A DNA stretch of 64,000 bases, taken from the NCBI RefSeq assembly GCF_946479755.1, contig NZ_CAMLHC010000002.1:1-64000 (forward strand), written 5' to 3'. The notes below the pieces were generated by a model. The model saw only the letters and a list, made by a program, of their open reading frames with translations, searched no databases and had not been told where the DNA came from. Below, in pieces: positions 59,401 through 64,000 of this stretch; the first letter of the stretch is position 1; the number at the start of each line of letters is the position of its first letter. The position numbers and the translations under genes were made by a program. Origin of the DNA: an uncultured Chitinophaga sp. Its GTDB lineage: Bacteria > Bacteroidota > Bacteroidia > Chitinophagales > Chitinophagaceae.

Positions 59401-59913
59401 AATAGCGCCTTTGGTGGTGCCTTTCACCATCACTGAAGCCCCGGGAATGGCCGCGCCGGTTTCGTCCACCACTTTACCGGAGATGGTTACCGGCGGCGGT
59501 GTATTGCTCTCCGTGGGTTGTATGTTTTTTGTTGTTTTTTCATTACGGGTGATGAATACCGTATTACCCTGTACCTCGTAGCTGAGCGACTGGTGCTGGA
59601 GCACCATGTCCATGGCGGTTTGCAGGGAGGCATTTTTCAGTTCCACGGTCACGGGGGACGTGTTTTTCAGGTCTTCCCGATCGTAGAAGAAAGCATAGCC
59701 TGTTTGCTGGCGTATCACGTTCAGCACTTTCTGGAGGCTGACGGCGCGGGCAGACCAGGTAACAGTCTGGGCGCTGCTGTTGGCGCTTACCTGTAAGATA
59801 CCCATCAGGAGCAGAAGAGAAGTTAGCTTCATAACTAACAAAAGTTTGTTGAACAGCCCGGCTTTTTTTGGATGACAACCGGGTCCGGAATTACAAATAG
59901 CCTTTACTTGCAT
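56494..59913 (-). CDS. SusC/RagA-family TonB-dependent outer-membrane receptor with STN domain
   Basis: Outer-membrane importer. The extended signal region contains KLLLVMKLTSLLLLMGILQVSA. An STN domain (about 50-118, VSLQKVLNVIRQQTGYAFFYDREDLK) talks to FecR; a CarboxypepD_reg-like domain (about 143-215, ISGKVVDETGAAIPGASVMVKGT) follows. The TonB plug has LKQLVVVGYGTQKKANLTGAVSSI and GSIRIRGIGTLNTADPVIVIDGV. The barrel ends in a typical aromatic strand (VKVHTFGVNVSF). 1139 aa. Downstream of fecR by about 190 nt, in which AAGCCGGGG / CCCCGGCCTT can form a hairpin. Confidence 0.95.
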   Translation of the reverse strand: MQVKAICNSGPGCHPKKAGLFNKLLLVMKLTSLLLLMGILQVSANSSAQTVTWSARAVSLQKVLNVIRQQTGYAFFYDREDLKNTSPVTVELKNASLQTAMDMVLQHQSLSYEVQGNTVFITRNEKTTKNIQPTESNTPPPVTISGKVVDETGAAIPGASVMVKGTTKGAITTPNGEFQIAGVDENAVITITSIGYTAQEISLKGKTHLNIVLQSDVASLKQLVVVGYGTQKKANLTGAVSSIGSKELANRPVTSVSNALQGTMPGVTVTAAKSGQPGSDGGSIRIRGIGTLNTADPVIVIDGVVTNVSSLNNINPDDIASMSVLKDAASAAIYGSRAANGVILITTKQGKKGAPQVTYNAYVGKQKATGLPDFLPSWQIAELENQASINEGSAPKYTAEQIAKYKDGSDPYNYPNTDWLGLFYKGSGIQQNHYLGVSGGSEKTQYALSLGLFDENGIVKETNAKRYTTRLNITSEVANHVKVNANIGFTSTGQVEPSNPYTGDFQQLVRQINRINPRIPYKYANGHYGAIGDGNPMAWLEGNSKNTYSYYDLVGNVGVDWEIIKGLHFKPSLAYIMKINHIKKFRADQQYYNANGDKTFYQGPSSVTDQNNFGNTVTQQALLEYTKSFSKHNFKILGGFSQEQTKYSFDEGYRKGYLNNELTDLNLGGTEGQYALNYSYELGLRSWFGRLNYDFDGKYLLEANLRYDGSSRFAPGNRWGTFPSFSAGWNIDREAFFDALKPVVSNLKLRASWGQLGNQYVKGKDDTKYPTFPYYPYIFTALGDQNYVFGGTAAGVVPGVAPINGANPDIKWESTTETGVGIDAGFLNGKLNFSADYFHKKTNGILLAVPVGAVYGFQDPVQNAGAVLNRGWEFLLSYADNKGDFNYSASFNTAFIHNEVLDLRGSGPIIDGYTFKQVGYPVNSIYGYVADGIFQSKDEIKNSPFQLPTTAPGDLKYRDKDGNDTINGADREYLGSYFPKVTFGLNLSASWKNFDIGIFLQGAAGVKNYIDAGKIGAVGGNANKPTSAFLDSWTTANTGASMPRTWYNYKQNDPSGTPSSFWVKDGSYLRLKNLQIGYSLPEKVIKRIGLTKLRFYYSGQNILTFDHLYKWIDPEASITSSIYYYPQVKVHTFGVNVSF

Positions 59914-60104
59914 ACTTTTGCAATGTTTGGTTGAATTAATGAAGAATGTTTACCGACTTGTTTGTTGGTTTAGCTGAACTAAGGCCGGGGTTCTGACGCC
60001 AATCTTTACCCCCGGCTTATTTCATTAAAGTACATGGGAATACCTCTTTGTTAGCCTGAATTGATCATTGTTCCTGTTTTGTTTTTCATCGTTCTTTATA
60101 AAGT

Positions 60105-61337
60105 TTATGGCTGGATAATGATCCGGTGGCCATCTTCTATTCTGTATTTTATCCTCGTTTTGGACAGTCCTTTCAGTACCTGTGAGAGGGTAAGGCTGCG
60201 GCCTATTTCCCCGTTGAACACGCGGTCCGGTATTTTGCCTTCGTAGCTCACCTCGAGGTTGTACCAGCGCGCCAGCTCCCGCATGACGGTGGGCAGGTCG
60301 GCGTTGGTGAAGGAGAAATAGCCTTCTTTCCAGGCTGTGATGGCGGAGAGGTCTACCTGGTCTGCCACCTGTACATCGCTGGGGCTTACCCTTGCCTGCT
60401 GGCCTGGTTTCAGCGTCAGTTGGCGGTTATGGGCAGACACACGGATGGCGCCTTCCACGAGGGTGGTTTTGATGGAGGCTTCGTCCTTGTAGGCGTTGAT
60501 GTTGAAGTGGGTGCCCAGTACGTCGACGGTCGTGTTGTTGGCCATCACGCGGAAGGGCATGTCTGCATTTTTAGCTACATCGAAGAAGGCTTCTCCTGTC
60601 ACGGTTACCTTCCTTTCGGTGCCGGTGAAGGCCGTGGGGTAGGTAATGGAGGAGCCGGCGTTGAGCCATACTTTGGAGCCGTCGGGCAGGATGAGGCTGT
60701 ACTGGCCGCCGAGGGGCGTGCTCATGGTGTTGTACAGTATTTTGCTTTCGGTGGTGCCGGCGTCGTCGTACACCAGCTGGCCGTTGGCCATTTTGGTGAT
60801 TTTACTGCCGCCCTGTTGTGCCAGCAGGCCGTTGCCGGCGCTGTCGAGCGTTATCTGTGAGCCGTCGCTGAGGGTCAGGATGGCTTTATTGCCGCCGGGA
60901 GCTACGTCGGGAGCCGCCTGTGTGTACGCCGGCGCCGGTGTTTTGGCGGGACGTGTCCACCACCAGGCGATGCCGGCGAGCAGCAGGATACTGGCCGCTG
61001 CCGCCCATTTCCAATGGATGGGCCTGATGCGGGCAGACTGCCGGGGCTTGTCAGCCGCCAGGATGCCGGTAACGAGCTGCTGCCATTCGGCCGGATCGTG
61101 GCTGTCCGGGGCGGCAGGCCCATGGAAAGCTTCGATCTGGGTATTGACCATGCCCGTTTCATCCGCCTGGATCATCTCCAGCAGTTCCGTGTATTCATCC
61201 TGCGTGGCAAGGCCGTGACGGGCTTGTGATAATAAATATATCAGTCTTTCAGTATCTGGCAATGACGTGGTTTTTTGTATCGCGTGAAACGTTGGATTTT
61301 GGTGTGGGGCGACCCGGTTGCTGGGGTGTCCCTGCAT
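60105..61337 (-). CDS. FecR-family anti-sigma factor
   Basis: Partner of the ECF sigma gene immediately upstream. Cytoplasmic part (about 1-120), TM (WKWAAAASILLLAGIAWWW, about 120-138). The periplasmic FecR domain has LTLSDGSQITLDSAGNGLL, YSLILPDGSKVWLNAGSSITYPTAF, VTVTGEAFFDVAKNADMPFRV and VDVLGTHFNINAY. A C-terminal DUF4974/STN-like end has MRELARWYNLEVSYEG. 410 aa because of an extra linker. The first ~25 residues are weakly conserved-looking and the start is uncertain. Confidence 0.92.
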   Translation of the reverse strand: MQGHPSNRVAPHQNPTFHAIQKTTSLPDTERLIYLLSQARHGLATQDEYTELLEMIQADETGMVNTQIEAFHGPAAPDSHDPAEWQQLVTGILAADKPRQSARIRPIHWKWAAAASILLLAGIAWWWTRPAKTPAPAYTQAAPDVAPGGNKAILTLSDGSQITLDSAGNGLLAQQGGSKITKMANGQLVYDDAGTTESKILYNTMSTPLGGQYSLILPDGSKVWLNAGSSITYPTAFTGTERKVTVTGEAFFDVAKNADMPFRVMANNTTVDVLGTHFNINAYKDEASIKTTLVEGAIRVSAHNRQLTLKPGQQARVSPSDVQVADQVDLSAITAWKEGYFSFTNADLPTVMRELARWYNLEVSYEGKIPDRVFNGEIGRSLTLSQVLKGLSKTRIKYRIEDGHRIIIQP

Positions 61338-61385
61338 ATACGTACCGCGAGTGAAGCGATAGTACCTATCGTTCCGGAAAAAAAA

Positions 61386-61985
61386 TTAAAAAAAGTGGGA
61401 GAGACTGTAAGAAAGTAACATCAAAGGGATACTAATACCGTGTCTGAGCAGGTATTCCCGGATGGTGCGAAGGGAGCGCACCAGTGAATTTTTGACGGTC
61501 TGGACGGAGATGTCCAGCTGGCCGGCGATATCGGCTATTTTCAGGCCGCTTTCCCGGCTCAGCAGGTATATTTTCATGGCCTGGGGCGGCAACTGGGCGA
61601 TGGCTTCCCGTATCAGCCGGGAGGTTTCGGAGAGGGACAGGTGCTCCTCGGTGACATTGTTGTACTCGTCTTCGCTCCAGGACAGTTGGTGGCGGGCTTT
61701 TTCGCGGACACCCTGTTTTTGCAGCCAGCTATAGGAGCGGTGGTAGGTCATTTTAAAGATCCAGTTGCGGGGGCTGCTAACGGCAGGGAGCTTATCGCGT
61801 CCCATCCACAGGCCGAGGAATATTTCCTGGATAATATCTTTTACCGGCGCTTCTTCCTGGATGATCTGCAGGATGACGGGCCTGATGCGGGGCACATAGA
61901 GATGAAACAGCGCTTCAAACGCTGCCTCGTCACCTTCCGCGATCCGGTCAAATAATATTGTCTCCTGTGCTATGTCGTTCTGCAT
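61386..61985 (-). CDS. ECF-type RNA polymerase sigma-70 factor
   Basis: Region 2: FEALFHLYVPRIRPVILQIIQEEAPVKDIIQEIFLGLWMGRD, with NWIFKMTYHRSYSWLQ. Region 4: LPPQAMKIYLLSRESGLKIADIAGQLDISVQTVKNSLVRSLRTIREYL. A hydrophobic C-terminal tail (IPLMLLSYSLSHFF) is like that of the other sigma factor here. 199 aa. It heads sigma-fecR-susC-susD. Its upstream region does not carry the TAGGGGTA/CGTGTCGT pair seen at 31062 and 34561. Confidence 0.92.
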   Translation of the reverse strand: MQNDIAQETILFDRIAEGDEAAFEALFHLYVPRIRPVILQIIQEEAPVKDIIQEIFLGLWMGRDKLPAVSSPRNWIFKMTYHRSYSWLQKQGVREKARHQLSWSEDEYNNVTEEHLSLSETSRLIREAIAQLPPQAMKIYLLSRESGLKIADIAGQLDISVQTVKNSLVRSLRTIREYLLRHGISIPLMLLSYSLSHFF

Positions 61986-62168
61986 CCTGTGTCCAGATAC
62001 TGATCAGTCAATGGTCCGCCCGGCGAGGTTGTTAACATGAATTTTTAATGGGTACAACAGTGTAATGAAAGAAATGGCAACCGGGGTGGTCAAAGATAAC
62101 ATGATAATTCGGTAAAATGGGCATAAGGTTTCCGGGGGCCTGTGGCTGGCGGGGCTTGAGCGCCGGGG

Positions 62169-62729
62169 TTACCGGTATGATTTCCCGGCGTTCCGGGTTT
62201 CGAAATCCTGTATTTCCTGTTGTAGCCGGCGTTTCTGCAGGAGATAGGTTTTTAGGTCCAGCCCGGATTTTTCGGCTTCGAGGCCGGAAAGTGCCTGGTG
62301 TAGCCGTATCCATTCGTTGCTTAACAGATTTTTCTCTGAGTGGCGGGCGGTAATAAATGCAGGGGCTTCCCGTAACACTTCGAGGGGGTAGCCTTGTTGT
62401 GCCCATTGGAGGAAGTCGTCGCTGAGGACGTCCATGCATTCGGGATCGAGGGCACCGTAGCCGGTGGTGTATACTATCAGTGTGGGCTGGGTGGTGTCCA
62501 GGAAGATGCCGCAGCCGCCGCTGTCGTCTGCAATGCTCAGGTAGCCGGGAAGGTATTGTTGCACCTGGTAGTCGTTGTTCCTGGTCACAAGATCGTCGGT
62601 GCCATAGAGGTTCACCAGGTCGGTGACGAGACGGCTTTCGCGCAGCTGCTCTGTTTCCAGGAAGCGGGCGTAGGCACCCGGCAGGGTGATGCCGAGTGCT
62701 GTTGCGATCTGTTGAAGACGGTTAACCAT
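62169..62729 (-). CDS. SMI1/KNR4 (SUKH) domain protein
   Basis: SUKH-superfamily fold: LPGAYARFLETEQL near the start, YLPGYLSIADDSGGCGIFLDTTQP and a Trp/Leu-rich helix (DFLQWAQQG) follow. The last ~70 residues form a charged helix (LSGLEAEKSGLDLKTYLLQKRRLQQEIQDFE). In bacteria this domain is common in immunity proteins to contact-dependent or polymorphic toxins, and in other small binding proteins. The ATG at 62729 overlaps the upstream stop by 8 nt; a longer in-frame start at 62762 is possible. Confidence 0.75.
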   Translation of the reverse strand: MVNRLQQIATALGITLPGAYARFLETEQLRESRLVTDLVNLYGTDDLVTRNNDYQVQQYLPGYLSIADDSGGCGIFLDTTQPTLIVYTTGYGALDPECMDVLSDDFLQWAQQGYPLEVLREAPAFITARHSEKNLLSNEWIRLHQALSGLEAEKSGLDLKTYLLQKRRLQQEIQDFETRNAGKSYR

Positions 62730-63936
62730 TGCTTTTGAGTTGCGCCAGCCACTGTTGGGCAAATTCGTTGTCAGGTTCCAGCTCCAGCACTTTTTCGAAG
62801 GAGGTGATGGCCAGCGGGAGGTCTTCCATCTGATAGAAAAGGATGGCGCGGTTGAGGTGGATATAGCTGTTGTCCGGAGCGATGGCCAGGGCGTTATTGT
62901 AGCAGGTCAGCGCTTCGTCGAAATGTTCGGCCAGCATGTACAGGGAGCCCATATTCACGAGGAGACCGGGTTCTTCGGGCGCCAGTTCTATGCCTTTCCG
63001 GGCGTATTCCAGTCCCTGCAGCAGGCGCATTTCCACGCTTTTCTGCGTGTCTTCATTGAAGCCGTTGTCTTCCATGAAGGTAATGCTGTGGTGGATGCTT
63101 TCCAGCAGGTTTCTCACTTCGTTGTCATACCAGCCTGCTGTTTTCTCTACCTCCTGGGTGAAGGGCACGGCGTCGAGGTCTATGCCTTTGTCCATTTCGG
63201 CTGCTGTTTTCATTTTCCCTTTGGCGGGGGCGTACCACCATTCGCAGAATTTGCCCAGTTCACCGCCTTCTGGCAGTTCGTCAACAGGTGGCAGCCCTTC
63301 TTCGTAGATGGCGTCGTTGGCTACTACGAGGTCGAGGATGGTTTTCAGGCCTTCGTGGTCGATGGGTTCATTTTCCTGCTCTGCGGCCATCACCATGTAA
63401 GGCAGCAGCTGGTACCAGCTGGCGAGCAGGTCGCGGTACTGCTGTTGCGCAGCATTTTCCGCAATGATGCGGGCCATAGTGAACACGTCTAACAGCTGCG
63501 GTGGTGTGGCGTCGGCGCCCTGCAGGGAGCCGTTGGCCACAAAGGCTTCCCACAGCGTGGAACCGGCATCGCAGTAGAGGATATACTGTTGCTGCTGCTG
63601 ATCGAAGTAGGCGTAGCCCGCTACCGGATTGGTATCTGCGTCCCACTCCGCTTCCGGCTGGGTATAGATAAAGCTGAATTTCTGAGCGGCAGCGAGGTTG
63701 TCCAGGAACGCCTGGTGTTGTGCATAAGCCGGATGCGCAGTTATCGGGAAGGTATATACGAAACGGTGTTGTACCAGGATATCCATTACCCGGAAATGGG
63801 TGAAGCCGGTGTCAAAATTTGATTGCAGCTCGTACAGGCTGTAAAAGAGGCTTCTGCGGTCCAGCGAATCGTCCTGGCTTTCATGCAGACAGTAAACGGA
63901 CATCTCCACCAGGGATTCTATTTCATGCATCGACAT
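62722..63936 (-). CDS. TPR-repeat protein of unknown function
   Basis: 404 aa, cytoplasmic. The first ~290 residues are acidic and aromatic-rich with no family I can name (SLVEMSVYCLHESQDDSLDRRSLFYSLYELQSNFDTGF). The C-terminal ~90 residues hold tetratricopeptide repeats (EPGLLVNMGSLYMLAEHFDEALTCYNNALAIAPDNSYIHLNRAILFYQMEDLPLAITSFEKVLELEPDNEFAQQWL). Translationally coupled to the SUKH gene, so the pair probably acts together. The remaining 63937-64000 contains no gene. Confidence 0.7.
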   Translation of the reverse strand: MSMHEIESLVEMSVYCLHESQDDSLDRRSLFYSLYELQSNFDTGFTHFRVMDILVQHRFVYTFPITAHPAYAQHQAFLDNLAAAQKFSFIYTQPEAEWDADTNPVAGYAYFDQQQQQYILYCDAGSTLWEAFVANGSLQGADATPPQLLDVFTMARIIAENAAQQQYRDLLASWYQLLPYMVMAAEQENEPIDHEGLKTILDLVVANDAIYEEGLPPVDELPEGGELGKFCEWWYAPAKGKMKTAAEMDKGIDLDAVPFTQEVEKTAGWYDNEVRNLLESIHHSITFMEDNGFNEDTQKSVEMRLLQGLEYARKGIELAPEEPGLLVNMGSLYMLAEHFDEALTCYNNALAIAPDNSYIHLNRAILFYQMEDLPLAITSFEKVLELEPDNEFAQQWLAQLKSNG

Positions 63937-64000
63937 ATCTTTGCTTTATTTGAAACGCGAAAATACGGATTATGGGAAAAAGAGCGGGTGGGCATCTGGA

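Noticed and set aside
59982..60018. ECF promoter copy of the TAGGGGTA/CGTGTCGT type before susC
   Set aside because: A GGGGTA and a CGTC occur there but only 8 nt apart and inside a GC-rich hairpin; spacing and boxes do not match the other two.

Overview
The window reads as chromosomal DNA of a Bacteroidota bacterium, most likely Chitinophagaceae (Chitinophaga-like). The grounds are SusC/SusD and ECF-sigma/FecR modules, promoters of the TTG-N20-TAnnTTTG type, almost no Shine-Dalgarno sequences, and typical DUF families (DUF4136, DUF2157, DUF885). Assignment is by protein and motif recognition only; no search was run.

Layout. 1-13.7 kb: housekeeping and metabolism. prmC is interrupted by an in-frame stop near the left edge, followed by ribD, a YigZ protein, 3-hydroxyacyl-CoA dehydrogenase, Mrp/ApbC, pyrF, glutaryl-CoA dehydrogenase, apbE, two envelope proteins, a HAD phosphatase and a DUF2130 protein. 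13.7-14.85 kb: a gene-poor block with hairpins, two candidate small RNAs and a possible Cys-rich miniprotein. 14.85-21.45 kb: a complete, visibly AT-richer Wadjet (JetABCD) plasmid-defence operon beside tRNA-Leu(GAG). 21.9-30.8 kb: histidine kinase, glycosyltransferase, PepSY protein, two tandem tRNA-Gly genes, two multi-pass membrane proteins, a gluconolactonase-like protein and OmpH. 31-35.8 kb: an ECF sigma/FecR cassette whose outputs are not TonB receptors. One is an STN-domain protein with 16-residue GVQVxGVxN repeats and a probable beta-barrel end; the other is a stand-alone homologue of the repeat part. Two identical bipartite promoter motifs tie both to the sigma factor. 35.9-47.9 kb: beta-propeller, AraC regulator, Tat-exported phospholipase C, two convergent L,D-transpeptidases, DUF885 peptidase, Fpg-like glycosylase, DUF72 and SDR. 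47.9-49.1 kb: a PhyH dioxygenase behind a palindromic operator and a 28-codon peptide ending in a Cys run. 49.1-54.7 kb: a molybdenum hydroxylase operon (PaoABC-like subunits, XdhC, MobA-like). 54.9-62 kb: a SusD/SusC/FecR/ECF-sigma set. 62.2-63.9 kb: a SUKH-domain protein and a TPR protein.

Two families of intergenic inverted repeats run through the window. One comprises three 160-180 bp nested palindromes built from GCAAAG units, each placed within 11 nt of a stop codon. The other is a looser ATTCGTAAT family. The points most worth a second look are the ECF/FecR repeat-protein cassette with its shared promoter, the operator/Cys-peptide leader, the palindrome family, the Wadjet island and the interrupted prmC.
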